From: Chitinophagaceae bacterium | GTDB lineage: Bacteria; Bacteroidota; Bacteroidia; Chitinophagales; Chitinophagaceae | Reading direction: 5' to 3' | Length of the DNA stretch: 45,089 nt | Assembly: GCA_027486835.1 (NCBI GenBank) | Contig: JAIXOJ010000006.1 | Coordinates: forward strand, 1-45,089 | Shown: piece by piece, positions 30,934 to 40,836 of the stretch | Layout: each line of letters starts with the position of its first letter | Position numbering within the stretch: the first letter of the stretch is position 1 | Made by a program: the position numbers and the translations under genes | The notes under the pieces: model-generated | Told to the model about the DNA's origin: nothing | Databases searched by the model: none | Seen by the model: the letters and a program-made list of their open reading frames with translations, nothing else

Positions 30934-31009
30934 TTGGGTTAAATATTTACAGCTATTTTATTTTCTTTAGGAGGACAAAAATTTATTAATTTCTGCTTAA
31001 TGGCATTTA

Positions 31010-32155
31010 CTACTCAACAACTGAAAAGCGGTAAATTGTCTTTGTGTGGTATTTATCAGTTGGATTAAGAATGTTAGATGGAAAAACTTTTTTATCAACC
31101 GAATAAGGGTAACGCTGAGTTTCTAATGCAAAGGATTCTCTGTAATTAATAGGTTTTCCTAATTTACCTATATCTGTTCCTTTAAAAAAGTTGGCACTAA
31201 ATAAATGAATGCACGGTTCAAGTGTAAAGACTTCCATTTTTCGACCACTATTTGGTTCAACTACTATAGCAGCCAAAGACATTTCTTGCTTCTTTTTTTT
31301 GTTTAGAATATAATGATGATCATAACCACCTGCTAACTTTAGTTGTTGGTTTGAATCCTGAAGTACTAAATCTTTACCCATAGGTTTTTCATTTCTGAAA
31401 TCAAATGGCGTTCCTATTATTGTATAATTTTTAGCTATTGCCATTTTATCCTCATTGATAGGACAGATATAATCTGCATGTATGGTTAACAAATGATTAT
31501 AAATGGTGCCACTTGCCTCACCGGCAAGATTGAAGAACGCATGATTTGTTAAGTTTAGAGGTGTACTTTTATCAGTAGTAGCCTTATATTCAATTTGTAA
31601 TTCATTTTTTGGATTTAATTGGTATGAAACTTCTATTTGTACGTTTCCGGGATACCCCATTTCGCCATCTTTTGACAAATAAGTCAATACCAATGAAGTT
31701 TCAGTACTAGATTTTACCTCCCAAACCTGATTGTGAAACCCATTTAATCCTCCGTGTAAATGGTGATTACCAGCATTCTGTTGCAATGAATAATTTGTTC
31801 CATTTACATCAATTTTCCCATTGCTTATACGACCTGCAACTCTTCCAATAATTGCCCCATGATACACCCCTGTAGCTTTTAAATAGTCATCAATACTTTT
31901 AAATCCAACGACAACATCAGCCATTTTACCATCCTTATCAGGTGCACACAAACTAACAATCCTACCGCCATAATTGGTAATTGCCATGCTGATTCTTCCA
32001 TTCTTTAAAAAGTATAAACCAACCATTTTACCATTTATGTTTTTTTGAAAATCTTCAGCTTTTAATGGTACACAATTTTCGGTTTTAACATCTTGACAAT
32101 AAACATTGTAATTGCTACAAGTAATAAAAAAGAATAATGATAATAATAATTTCAT
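31010..32155 (-). CDS. galM: Aldose 1-epimerase (galactose mutarotase), exported
   Basis: This protein of about 381 aa interconverts alpha- and beta-D-galactose. Motifs include GNHHLHGG, NHAFFNLAG (catalytic His) and the C-terminal SFALETQRYPYS (catalytic Glu). The N-terminus is a signal peptide (MKLLLSLFFFITCS), so it acts outside the cytoplasm, where exo-galactosidases release sugar. ATGs at 32173 and 32155 are both possible; a longer frame would need TTG. It heads galM-galK-galT. The 204-bp gap to the sulfatase upstream holds no clear terminator, so read-through is likely. Confidence 0.9.
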   Translation of the reverse strand: MKLLLSLFFFITCSNYNVYCQDVKTENCVPLKAEDFQKNINGKMVGLYFLKNGRISMAITNYGGRIVSLCAPDKDGKMADVVVGFKSIDDYLKATGVYHGAIIGRVAGRISNGKIDVNGTNYSLQQNAGNHHLHGGLNGFHNQVWEVKSSTETSLVLTYLSKDGEMGYPGNVQIEVSYQLNPKNELQIEYKATTDKSTPLNLTNHAFFNLAGEASGTIYNHLLTIHADYICPINEDKMAIAKNYTIIGTPFDFRNEKPMGKDLVLQDSNQQLKLAGGYDHHYILNKKKKQEMSLAAIVVEPNSGRKMEVFTLEPCIHLFSANFFKGTDIGKLGKPINYRESFALETQRYPYSVDKKVFPSNILNPTDKYHTKTIYRFSVVE

Positions 32156-32359
32156 TGCGTTATCTAGTTTCATGCTCAATCTTTATTACATTGTTAGTAT
32201 TATATAAACACACAATTTGTATTGTTAATAACAAATACTACTTACGGCTTCGCCACTCTCAATCACATTATAATTGCAGTTTCGTAATGAACTTGGACAT
32301 TTCTGATTATAAACTTTATTTAGTTCTTCGTTTGAAAGGCTTAGTAGTTTAAACCCAGA

Positions 32360-33901
32360 CTATTTCAATTCAATTTTTTCAACATTTTTATAATCTTTAC
32401 CTCGAATCAATTCAAAGCCTTTAATCATTTCGGTTAAAATTTTGGGTTGTGTTTTCGCCAAATTGTTTTTTTGTCCTATATCATTTTTCAAATTATACAA
32501 TTGATAATCTTTTGAATTACCCAATTCAATATTTACTTCTTCAAGTATTGCTTCACCGGGATAGGGTGGAATCATTAACCAATCACCTTTTCTAAAGGCA
32601 GTTTTAGTATTCGCCTCTGTAACTAGGCTTTTACGTCCTATGTTAGACTTACCCATTAGCGCATATAATAAATTTTGGCTATCCGTATTGGTTGTTTTAC
32701 CACCTACTAGGCTAGAAATAGATGCAATCAAGTCTATTTGACAAACCAAAGCATCAGAAACAGCAGGGCTTATTTTTCCTTTCCAATAAGTAAAAAATGG
32801 AACTCTTGTTCCGGCTTCAAGCAAACTGTATTTGCCTCCGCGAAGTGGCCCAGTTGGTTTGTGCTTGCCTATTTTTTCAACCGCTTCATCATTATATCCA
32901 TCATTTAATACTGGCCCATTATCACTTGAGAAAACCATCAATGTATTGTCTAAAAGCCCTTCGGATTTCAATGTATTTATAATCTCACCAACACACCAAT
33001 CTGCCTCTAATATGGCATCACCACGTACGCCCATACCCGATTTACCAACAAACCGTGGGTTTGGGGTGCGAGGCACATGGGGTTGGTTCAAAGCATAATA
33101 AAGAAAAAAGGGTTTGTCGTGGTTATTCCTTATGTAGGTTTGCGCTTTTTCTAAAAAATGGTCTGCGATATCTTCGTCTTTCCAATTGGCACTTGCCCCT
33201 CCTTTTACAAAGCCTATGCGAGGAATGCCGTTTACGATAGAACCGTTATGTCCATGATGCCACATCATTTTTAATAGTTCTGGATTCGCTTTCCCTGTAG
33301 GCTGTCCCTCAAAATTTTTATCGTAATTAACGGAAATGGGGTCATTAGTATTTAATCCATCAACAAAACCATTATCAATAAAAACAGTCGGCACTCTGTC
33401 TTGTGTTGCAGCCAACACGTATGCATAATCAAATCCAACATCATTTGGTCCTGGTGATACCTTTTTATTCCAATCAACAATTCCGGTACCTAACCCAAGG
33501 TGCCATTTACCAACAACTGCGGTATTATATCCACATTTTTTCAGCATTTTAGGAAGCGTTTGTTGCTCTGTTCCAATTAATAAGGGTGCTGACCCTGGCA
33601 ATATTTTAGCATCTTTATTACGCCATGGATAAATACCTGTAATTAGAGCATAACGACTCGGCGTACAAGTAGCAGAAGTTGCATAACCATTCGTAAACCG
33701 TACCCCTTTGTTTGCTAACTTATCAATATTTGGTGTTTTAATGGTTGTAGCACCATAGCAACTTAAATCACCATAACCTAAATCATCTAAATATATTACC
33801 AGAATATTAGGCTTCAACTTTGGTTTAGGTTGTTGCGTTTGATTTGCATAACCATAAGATGTTAGAAGGATAACAAACATTAAGGCATTTAATTTTCTCA
33901 T
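32360..33901 (-). CDS. Exported type I sulfatase (Cys-type)
   Basis: This 513-aa protein has a signal peptide (about 1-20), metal-binding VIYLDDLGYGDLSCYGA, catalytic CTPSR with Cys79, and FSSDNGP. The substrate-facing part includes WHLGLGTG and LRGGKYSLLEAGTRVPF. Its start overlaps the stop of the previous sulfatase by four bases (ATGA at 33898-33901), a sign of coupled translation. It lacks the lysine-rich tail. It is the last sulfatase before galM. Confidence 0.92.
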   Translation of the reverse strand: MRKLNALMFVILLTSYGYANQTQQPKPKLKPNILVIYLDDLGYGDLSCYGATTIKTPNIDKLANKGVRFTNGYATSATCTPSRYALITGIYPWRNKDAKILPGSAPLLIGTEQQTLPKMLKKCGYNTAVVGKWHLGLGTGIVDWNKKVSPGPNDVGFDYAYVLAATQDRVPTVFIDNGFVDGLNTNDPISVNYDKNFEGQPTGKANPELLKMMWHHGHNGSIVNGIPRIGFVKGGASANWKDEDIADHFLEKAQTYIRNNHDKPFFLYYALNQPHVPRTPNPRFVGKSGMGVRGDAILEADWCVGEIINTLKSEGLLDNTLMVFSSDNGPVLNDGYNDEAVEKIGKHKPTGPLRGGKYSLLEAGTRVPFFTYWKGKISPAVSDALVCQIDLIASISSLVGGKTTNTDSQNLLYALMGKSNIGRKSLVTEANTKTAFRKGDWLMIPPYPGEAILEEVNIELGNSKDYQLYNLKNDIGQKNNLAKTQPKILTEMIKGFELIRGKDYKNVEKIELK

Positions 33902-35325
33902 TCTACACTTTTTTGTTTAGATTTTTTTTGTTTCTTAATTAGCGGGAATAAGTCTGAATCAATGTGTGCTGATTTGGCTATTTCAAAAAACTCACTTTTC
34001 AGTTGTGGTTCTGTGGCTGCTAAGTCATTTTTCTCATATGGATCTTTCGCTAAATTAAAAATCTCGATAGAAGGTTTCTTAGTCTCTTTATCAAAAGTTA
34101 TTACTGCCTTCATGTCACCTTTCCTTATACCTTGTGTTTGATTACGCTCCCAATAAAGGTATTCGTGCTGCTTTTGATTATTTGATTTACCCAACAATGT
34201 TGGAAGCATAGATATTCCATCTATGTTTTCTGGAGCTTTTACTTTTACTAACTCCGCAGCAGTTGGTAAAAAATCCCAAGATGCCGAAATAAGGTCTGAC
34301 TGACTGCCAGCAACAATTTTACCTTTCCAATAGGCAATCATTGGGCTTTTTATACCACCTTCATACATTTCACTTTTACGCCCTCGCAAATCGCCGCCTG
34401 TTCTAATATATTCATCTTCTTTAGGTCTCAGGGCAGTTCCATTGTCACTAGTAAAAATTATTAAGGTATTATCTAAAAGATTTAATTCTTTTAGTTTAGC
34501 AATCAATTGACCTACCTCTTTGTCAAGGCGGGCAGTCATGGCCGCATATTTAGGAATTGAAAAATCCTCAGATGTAGGATCACCCTTTGGCTTACCAGTT
34601 TTTGTTACATAATAGTCCAATATTTTATCATCAGGCTGATCATAGGGGTTATGAGGCAAAGTAGATGCGAAATACAAGAAGAAAGGCTTGTTTTTATTTT
34701 GCTCAATAAAGTCTAACGCTTTTGAAGTAATGACATCAGCACTATACTCTTTATAGGGAGCTTTGAGGTTTCCTTCAAGTGGTATTGAATCATCATTCTG
34801 ACGAAGATAATTTGTGAAATAGTGGTGCGCATGGCGTTGACAGTTATATCCAAAAAACTGATCAAACCCTTTCTTATTTGGTGATCCTTCAGAACCAGGA
34901 TACCCCAATCCCCATTTTCCAAAGGCTCCTGTTGTGTATCCTGCACTTTTCAAAACCTCTGCAACTGTAATTTCACTAGCCAAAATTGGCTCATTCCCTT
35001 CAGTTGGCATTTCCTTATTGTCTCTAATCCATGTATGCCCTGTATGCTTCCCAGTCATTAACGCACACCTTGAAGGGGCGCAAATGTTGGAACCGCAATA
35101 GTGGTTAGAAAAAACCATACCTCCTTTAGCCAATTTGTCAAGATTAGGCGTTTCTATAACCTTCCCTCCATAACAACCTAGCTCAAAATAGCCCATATCA
35201 TCTGCCAGAATGTAAATAATATTGGGTTTACCTTTTTTATTTGATGCTTTTTGACCCTTTGCACTTATTCCGTTTAGTATTGATACCAATAATAAAACCG
35301 GAAGTAATAATCTACTTAATTTCAT
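33898..35325 (-). CDS. Exported type I sulfatase (Cys-type), basic C-terminus
   Basis: This 475-aa protein has a signal peptide (about 1-22), metal-binding ILADDMGYFELGCYGG, catalytic CAPSR with Cys82, and FTSDNGTALRPKE. HAHHYFTNYLRQNDD and TLPHNPYDQPD look like parts of the substrate pocket. The C-terminus is a short basic stretch (LIKKQKKSKQKSVE), weaker than the tails of other proteins here. It is 18 bp after the 35343-36935 gene and overlaps the next sulfatase by four bases. Confidence 0.92.
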   Translation of the reverse strand: MKLSRLLLPVLLLVSILNGISAKGQKASNKKGKPNIIYILADDMGYFELGCYGGKVIETPNLDKLAKGGMVFSNHYCGSNICAPSRCALMTGKHTGHTWIRDNKEMPTEGNEPILASEITVAEVLKSAGYTTGAFGKWGLGYPGSEGSPNKKGFDQFFGYNCQRHAHHYFTNYLRQNDDSIPLEGNLKAPYKEYSADVITSKALDFIEQNKNKPFFLYFASTLPHNPYDQPDDKILDYYVTKTGKPKGDPTSEDFSIPKYAAMTARLDKEVGQLIAKLKELNLLDNTLIIFTSDNGTALRPKEDEYIRTGGDLRGRKSEMYEGGIKSPMIAYWKGKIVAGSQSDLISASWDFLPTAAELVKVKAPENIDGISMLPTLLGKSNNQKQHEYLYWERNQTQGIRKGDMKAVITFDKETKKPSIEIFNLAKDPYEKNDLAATEPQLKSEFFEIAKSAHIDSDLFPLIKKQKKSKQKSVE

Positions 35326-35342
35326 CTTTAATTGTTTATTTT

Positions 35343-36935
35343 TTAGTTCTCATTTTCTTTATCAACCCAGTTTTTCGGCATTGGAACTGTAGGTTTTCCA
35401 AACTTTTCTAAATATTTATCAAACATGTTGTAATATTTTTCCTTATACATTTTCTTTAACTTCTCTTCTCTTGCTTCGGGATAATAATCAAAAACATCTC
35501 CATTCCCTAATACTCTTGGATCTCTTTGCAATACGAGCACTTGATGCATTTGATTCTTTAGGTTTAGTATCGTACTCGCATATTTGGTGTCTGCTGCTAA
35601 ATTGTGTACACAATCAGGATCTGTCTCTATATCAAAAAGCTCATCAGAAGGTCTTTTACCAAAAGACAGCATATAATATTTGTACTCTGGATCTCCTTCC
35701 TTCAAATTGGTTATATAGGTTTTTGTAGGTGAGTCATCACAATTGTTATAGCCATATTCTGGGTCACCTGCGGGCCATCTATTTGTTTTATAGTTGTGGG
35801 AATATAAATACTTATCTGTTTTAATTGCTCTTACAGGATAGCCAACAGCTATTTGATCCCCCTCTATTCGGCCCATATCATGCCTTTCTCTTCCCACAAT
35901 TGAAAACGAACGACTTTTATCAATTCTACCCGACTTGTTAGACAATAATAAATTAAGAAAACTCTTGCCTGTCATTTGCTCATGTGGTTTCAGCCCTGCT
36001 ATTTCCATAATTGTTGGAGCAACATCTGGGAAATTGATAAAATCTGTTACTACTCTCCCTGGCTTTATTTTATCTCCCCATCTAACAACAAATGCCTCAT
36101 GAAAATCTTCGTCATATATCTGACCCTTAATATGAGGAAAGGGCATTCCTTGATCCGAAGTAGAAATAATAATCGTATTGTCTAGCAACCCTCTTTTATA
36201 CAAAGATTCCAATGCCTTACCAATCATCATATCATGGTATTCAACTTCTACACTATAATCAGCCAAATCGCCTTTAACTATTTCATTATCAGGAAAACAT
36301 TTCTGTACAACAATCTTGTTTAAATCTTTACCTGCCTTTTTGTAGGAATCCTTTTCATATCTACGATGTGCTTCATGCGTTCCAAACCAAAAACAAAATG
36401 GCTTAGTCGAGTCTCTTTTGGTTAAATAGTCTTCAAAATTTGCAGCATAATCTTTTTTGCTTATTCCCTTGTATGGAGGTGTACAAGAAATAGTATTGTA
36501 TTCCCATCCAGCAGGGTTATGTTCTCCATAATAAACACCAGGGCCCCAACCTTTGCCCGTGTACCCAATTGAATATCCTGAATGCTCTAACAACTCGGGA
36601 TAAAACTTCCATTTTTCGGGCATTACTGGTATATGATTAGCTCCCTCTTCAAGTTGCCAAGAGTAACGACCTGTGAGAAAGCAAGCCCTTGATGGAGAAC
36701 ACTTTGGGTTACATACATAGGCATTCGTAAATAATACACCTTCCTTTGCAATCCTATCAAAATTGGGGGTTTTGATATAAGTGTTTCCATATACTCCCAT
36801 ACTCGTTCTTGAAATATCGTCCCCCATTATAACCAAAATATTTGGACGTTTATTTTGAGCCAATATTGTCCCATAAATAACTAAAGAAATTAAAAAGAGT
36901 ATAGACTTAGATGTAGAAACTGCGCTTTTCTTCAT
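35343..36935 (-). CDS. Exported type I sulfatase (Cys-type), SGSH-like style
   Basis: I chose the ATG at 36935 because the longer frame overlaps the upstream gene and has a poor leader, whereas this start opens a signal peptide (SILFLISLVIYGTILAQ). The 530-aa product has metal-binding VIMGDDISRTSMGVYGN, catalytic CSPSR with Cys79, and STSDQGMPFPHIKGQIYDED. In place of the usual DNG it has DQG. The sequence style resembles the sulfamidase-like branch of sulfatases, which does not fix the substrate. It is 17 bp before the 33898 gene and 25 bp after the 36961 gene. Confidence 0.9.
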   Translation of the reverse strand: MKKSAVSTSKSILFLISLVIYGTILAQNKRPNILVIMGDDISRTSMGVYGNTYIKTPNFDRIAKEGVLFTNAYVCNPKCSPSRACFLTGRYSWQLEEGANHIPVMPEKWKFYPELLEHSGYSIGYTGKGWGPGVYYGEHNPAGWEYNTISCTPPYKGISKKDYAANFEDYLTKRDSTKPFCFWFGTHEAHRRYEKDSYKKAGKDLNKIVVQKCFPDNEIVKGDLADYSVEVEYHDMMIGKALESLYKRGLLDNTIIISTSDQGMPFPHIKGQIYDEDFHEAFVVRWGDKIKPGRVVTDFINFPDVAPTIMEIAGLKPHEQMTGKSFLNLLLSNKSGRIDKSRSFSIVGRERHDMGRIEGDQIAVGYPVRAIKTDKYLYSHNYKTNRWPAGDPEYGYNNCDDSPTKTYITNLKEGDPEYKYYMLSFGKRPSDELFDIETDPDCVHNLAADTKYASTILNLKNQMHQVLVLQRDPRVLGNGDVFDYYPEAREEKLKKMYKEKYYNMFDKYLEKFGKPTVPMPKNWVDKENEN

Positions 36936-36960
36936 TTTATTCAATTTTAATTGTAGCATA

Positions 36961-38427
36961 TTAAAGAATGTGTGAGGGTAATGGAAGAAAATCATGATCT
37001 ATTATCATCTTCTTTTCTAACGCTTCTCTATGTGTTTTTTCAATGTCTTTAAATTCTTTTTTACCTGTAAGATTGTTTAGTTCAAAAGGGTCATTGGTAA
37101 GGTCATACAATTCAAAAACAGGTCGCTCTTTGTAGAAATAAAACTTTTGCAATAAATCAGACAACCTATTGTCAGTATGGGCTTTCACTACTTCTTGCCA
37201 CGCTTCTGTTTTTACCATGTCCACCTGTGCAAATTCTTGCTTGGGCAAGGCATTGTAAATAAAATTAAATTGCTCTGATGTTACAGATCTTGATAGATCT
37301 AAGCCATCTGTTCTTGTAAGTGGTCCTGCATGCCAACCACGCTCAGCAAAAACATAGTCTCGTTTATTGGTTTCATTAACACCTTTTAATGTGCTTAAAA
37401 AACTCTTTCCAGAAATTTTATTTTCAAAACTTAAACCAACCATTTCTAGTATTGTAGGAGCAAGGTCTTCGCCGCTAACCAATGTTTTAGTAGATAAATT
37501 CCCTTTTTTCAGTGTTGCTGGGTAACGGATAATTAAAGGTACATGTGTGCCACGCCCACAAAGCGTTCCTTTTCCTCGTAATAAAGACTCACCATTATCC
37601 CCAATGAAAATAACTATGGTATTTTTCGACAATCCCCTTTCTTCTAAAACTTTCATTATTGACCCAAACCCTCTGTCCATTTCTCGTACATCAGATAGAT
37701 AACGAGCATAATCTTTACGTACTTCTGGTAAATCAGGAAAATCAGGTGGCAACACCAAATCACTAGGATTTATTTCTTCAAAATCTTCTCCAAATTTCCT
37801 GTGTGGTTGATTAAATCCAAAATACAGGAAGAATGGTTTCCCCTTGGGTACTTCATCAATTATAGCATTAATCTTTGCTGGAACTTCTGTCAAATGCGCT
37901 CCTTTTGTATTAAATTTTACTACATGATCAAAGCGTGTTTTAAGACTCCTCATCCCTTCATTTGCCAAAACTTCATTAATCATTGGATTTTTATCTTCTT
38001 CAGCCCCATCCAAATGATGGTTACGACCATCTAACCCTACCCAATAACCCGATTTCCTCAATACATCAGTAAAAAAAGGAACTTCTTTACGTGATGGCTC
38101 TGCAAAACGAGTAACATCAATACTCACTGGACTACACCCTGTAAAAATGGAAATTCTTGAAGGAGCACATTGAGGTGCTGTAGTGTAAGCCCTTTCAAAT
38201 CGCATTCCTTGTTTGGCAAATGCATCTAAATTCGGGGTTATATTATATTTCAAAACGTTTGCATCACCATAACATCCTACATGAGGAAAGCTATGGTCGT
38301 CAGACAATATTAAAAGAATATTAGGCTTATTGATAGAAGTATCTTTTGATATGGTTCTTGCAAACAACGATAGAACCATTAATAGAAAGAAAGACAACAA
38401 TCCTACTTTTTTACATTTAAAATTCAT
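36961..38427 (-). CDS. Exported type I sulfatase (Cys-type), SGSH-like style
   Basis: This 488-aa protein has a signal peptide (about 1-24), metal-binding LILSDDHSFPHVGCYGD, catalytic CAPSR with Cys87, and FIGDNGESLLRGKGT. GCSPVSIDVTRF and the SDDHSFPHVG start are like sulfamidase/heparan-type sulfatases, but specificity cannot be read from sequence. It is the second gene of the long unit, 66 bp after the alpha-galactosidase-like gene. No lysine-rich tail. Confidence 0.92.
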   Translation of the reverse strand: MNFKCKKVGLLSFFLLMVLSLFARTISKDTSINKPNILLILSDDHSFPHVGCYGDANVLKYNITPNLDAFAKQGMRFERAYTTAPQCAPSRISIFTGCSPVSIDVTRFAEPSRKEVPFFTDVLRKSGYWVGLDGRNHHLDGAEEDKNPMINEVLANEGMRSLKTRFDHVVKFNTKGAHLTEVPAKINAIIDEVPKGKPFFLYFGFNQPHRKFGEDFEEINPSDLVLPPDFPDLPEVRKDYARYLSDVREMDRGFGSIMKVLEERGLSKNTIVIFIGDNGESLLRGKGTLCGRGTHVPLIIRYPATLKKGNLSTKTLVSGEDLAPTILEMVGLSFENKISGKSFLSTLKGVNETNKRDYVFAERGWHAGPLTRTDGLDLSRSVTSEQFNFIYNALPKQEFAQVDMVKTEAWQEVVKAHTDNRLSDLLQKFYFYKERPVFELYDLTNDPFELNNLTGKKEFKDIEKTHREALEKKMIIDHDFLPLPSHIL

Positions 38428-38493
38428 TCTATACTATCGTTAGGCTTATTTTATTAAAAAACATGGCAAACAGAATCACTTAGATATTAGGTT

Positions 38494-40632
38494 CTACAAC
38501 TTTTGAAATTCTATAATTTTTACAGAATGATGTGGTTGAGTCAATGTTAACTTATCCGCAGCTATATTGAAGTGATCTTTAGTCCATATTTCAGTGAGCT
38601 TATATTTTGAATTGTTCAACTCAAAATCTGTTTTAAGATTGTATGTTTTAGTAACATCAGTATCAAGCCAATTAAAAATGGTAATGATAAGACGATCTTT
38701 TGTTTCCAATTTCCATATAGTTGGGATATCAACCCCTGTAAACAAATCTAGCGGTATAGCATGTACCCCTAATTTATTAACCGATATAATATCTTTGTTT
38801 TTCAAAAGTTCTAATCTTTCCGCAGGTAAGGATTCTACTTTATCGCCAAAAAAGAAAAGCCCTCCCATAATTGCTTCCAATGTCATGTGACATTTAGCTT
38901 CGTCTATTGTGTACAATGGGTTAACAAAAAATGCGTCAGGGTCACAAATGGCAATATTTTTATGGATATAGTAGTTTTGTGAAACTGATCGTGCAAAGCG
39001 TACTAGTCCTTTTTCTACTTGATCATCTTCAATTGTTCCTAATGTTTTCCCGTAAGTAATATTGGTATAAGGTTCCGCTTCTGACTTATATCCTGGATGA
39101 TTGATGTCATTGCCAATTCTTACGGCATCATAACATTCTAATGCACCAAATACATACCCCATGCTTCGTGTAACTATTAGATTTTCTGGTAAAGCAATTC
39201 TGATTGCACGAATTGTTTTGTTGTGTGCTTGCATAAATGTAATAGTAGAATCATAGCGTTTACCTTCTTCCAAACCTCCGTAAGTATGATCCCACTTCAT
39301 AAATGAGGGTTTATATCCTTCTACTATTTGTTGATATCGACCCGCCGAAAAACCAGGTACTGCGGGATGACTACCATCTACATATACAGTTCCTATGGTA
39401 GTTTCCATTTCGTCATCACCTTTTGCTACTTTTTTAGCAAGGGCTGGTTTCAAAACCCAATCAGGGTGTTGAGCAGTAATTGGATCAGTAGGATTTGTAC
39501 GAAAAGGACTAACATGAAGACCAAAATCAAGCCCTAAATCTGTAACATAATTTGATAAGTAGCGAATGCCATGAGGAAATAAAGAATCATTTACTTTATA
39601 TAACCCTGGAGTTGTCCACCACCCCCCATCAATTTGCATCTGTTTCCAACCGTACTCTTTTAAATTTTTGTTGATAAAATCAGCAGAAGTAAGAAATGTT
39701 TTTTCAGTAATGTTCCTACTGTATGTATGCCAAGAACTCCAACCTGGTGCAGGGCATTGCATAGGTTTTCCCTTGCGCACATTTTCACCCATAATTTTTC
39801 CTGTTTCCAACAATATTTTAGTAGGTCTTTCATTATCCCAGAAACCTACTAAAAACGCATCGGTTGTAATGGTGTTTCCAGCAGGTACCCATATTTTTTC
39901 CCTCTCGAAAATTGCACCACTGCGAGCAGATATTTTTAATCGATTGAAATCATCTTTAACTGGTAATTCCCATTTGAAACTATTTGGCCACAATTCAGAA
40001 GCAATACTTGCAAAAGAGAATGCACAATTTTTTTTGTCATTCACCAACATACTTAGCCAAACCCCTGTATGAGCTTTAGAATAAGTACCTGCCTTTGCGC
40101 GTTTTGTATCTAATTGGTATGGATACATTATAGCACCAGTATGAGGTGCTGAGGCACTTTCATTAAATATGAGCCAATCTTTGCTATTGCCCGGCAATAC
40201 AATATTTTCTTTTGCCGAATTAAACAACCTTATACCACCTAATTTGAATTTCTCATTTGCTTTTAGAGAAGCATTCATTACTAGATAAGGACGACCTTCC
40301 ATCAATTCAAATTCAATAGTGAAATTGGAAATTAAAGGATGGTTTTCACAAATGAGGTATAGATATTCTACCTTACCAGTATAATTATTCGATACACTTA
40401 AACGTGTACCCTCTTTTTTTACCCATTTGATACTTTTGAATTCGCTGGCAGATACCCACTTATCATTAATTTCTATTTCGGGTGAAATGTTATTAATCTG
40501 TGCAAACTGGTTATTCCATTGAATGCTGTAAGTTGGTTGGTTGTCTATGTATTTTATTATAGGATTATTATTAGCCTTGGCATAATAAGCTGTTAAGACA
40601 AATAGAAAAAAGAATACTTTATACCTTTTCAT
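38494..40632 (-). CDS. Alpha-galactosidase-like enzyme, clan GH-D, exported
   Basis: The start at 40632 gives a clean signal peptide (KRYKVFFFLFVLTAYYAKA); the ATG at 40647 falls at about the expected transcript start, so it is less likely. The 712-aa protein has an N-terminal beta-rich domain to about 290 and a barrel with CPAPGWSSWHTYS and MQIDGGWW. The probable nucleophile is Asp448 (FMKWDHTYGG) and acid/base Asp509 (AVRIGNDI). It differs strongly from the 5489-7330 enzyme, so it may take a different linkage or a sulfated substrate. It is the first gene of the sulfatase/galactose unit, preceded by the shared promoter. Confidence 0.82.
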   Translation of the reverse strand: MKRYKVFFFLFVLTAYYAKANNNPIIKYIDNQPTYSIQWNNQFAQINNISPEIEINDKWVSASEFKSIKWVKKEGTRLSVSNNYTGKVEYLYLICENHPLISNFTIEFELMEGRPYLVMNASLKANEKFKLGGIRLFNSAKENIVLPGNSKDWLIFNESASAPHTGAIMYPYQLDTKRAKAGTYSKAHTGVWLSMLVNDKKNCAFSFASIASELWPNSFKWELPVKDDFNRLKISARSGAIFEREKIWVPAGNTITTDAFLVGFWDNERPTKILLETGKIMGENVRKGKPMQCPAPGWSSWHTYSRNITEKTFLTSADFINKNLKEYGWKQMQIDGGWWTTPGLYKVNDSLFPHGIRYLSNYVTDLGLDFGLHVSPFRTNPTDPITAQHPDWVLKPALAKKVAKGDDEMETTIGTVYVDGSHPAVPGFSAGRYQQIVEGYKPSFMKWDHTYGGLEEGKRYDSTITFMQAHNKTIRAIRIALPENLIVTRSMGYVFGALECYDAVRIGNDINHPGYKSEAEPYTNITYGKTLGTIEDDQVEKGLVRFARSVSQNYYIHKNIAICDPDAFFVNPLYTIDEAKCHMTLEAIMGGLFFFGDKVESLPAERLELLKNKDIISVNKLGVHAIPLDLFTGVDIPTIWKLETKDRLIITIFNWLDTDVTKTYNLKTDFELNNSKYKLTEIWTKDHFNIAADKLTLTQPHHSVKIIEFQKL

Positions 40633-40652
40633 TGCAATCATTTTCATTGAAG

Positions 40653-40719
40653 CAAAAGTATCAAGAAGGCATATGGATTAGCGATGGTTATTGTCGCATT
40701 GATGTGCACATTTGTTTCA
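40653..40719 (-). promoter_or_regulatory. Promoter with shared 25-bp site (copy 3 of 4)
   Basis: The plus-strand site at 40695-40719 ends GTGCACATTTGTTTCA. On the minus strand TACTTTTG (40653-40660), a full TAnnTTTG match, lies 34 bp downstream. The expected transcript start, near 40645, is just upstream of the ATG at 40632, which gives a very short leader. It probably drives the whole 40632-to-28224 unit. Confidence 0.68.
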
Positions 40720-40836
40720 TTTAGTATTGAACCAAGTTAATAATCAGGTTTACACACTCGTAATATTGAATTTGTTTTCCGAAATTTCTGCTTGAGATTG
40801 TTGTCCATTTTTATGAGCCAATATGCAACATTTACC

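Noticed and set aside
36936-36995. Upstream start for the 35343 sulfatase
   Set aside because: It overlaps the preceding gene and replaces a good signal peptide with a poor leader.
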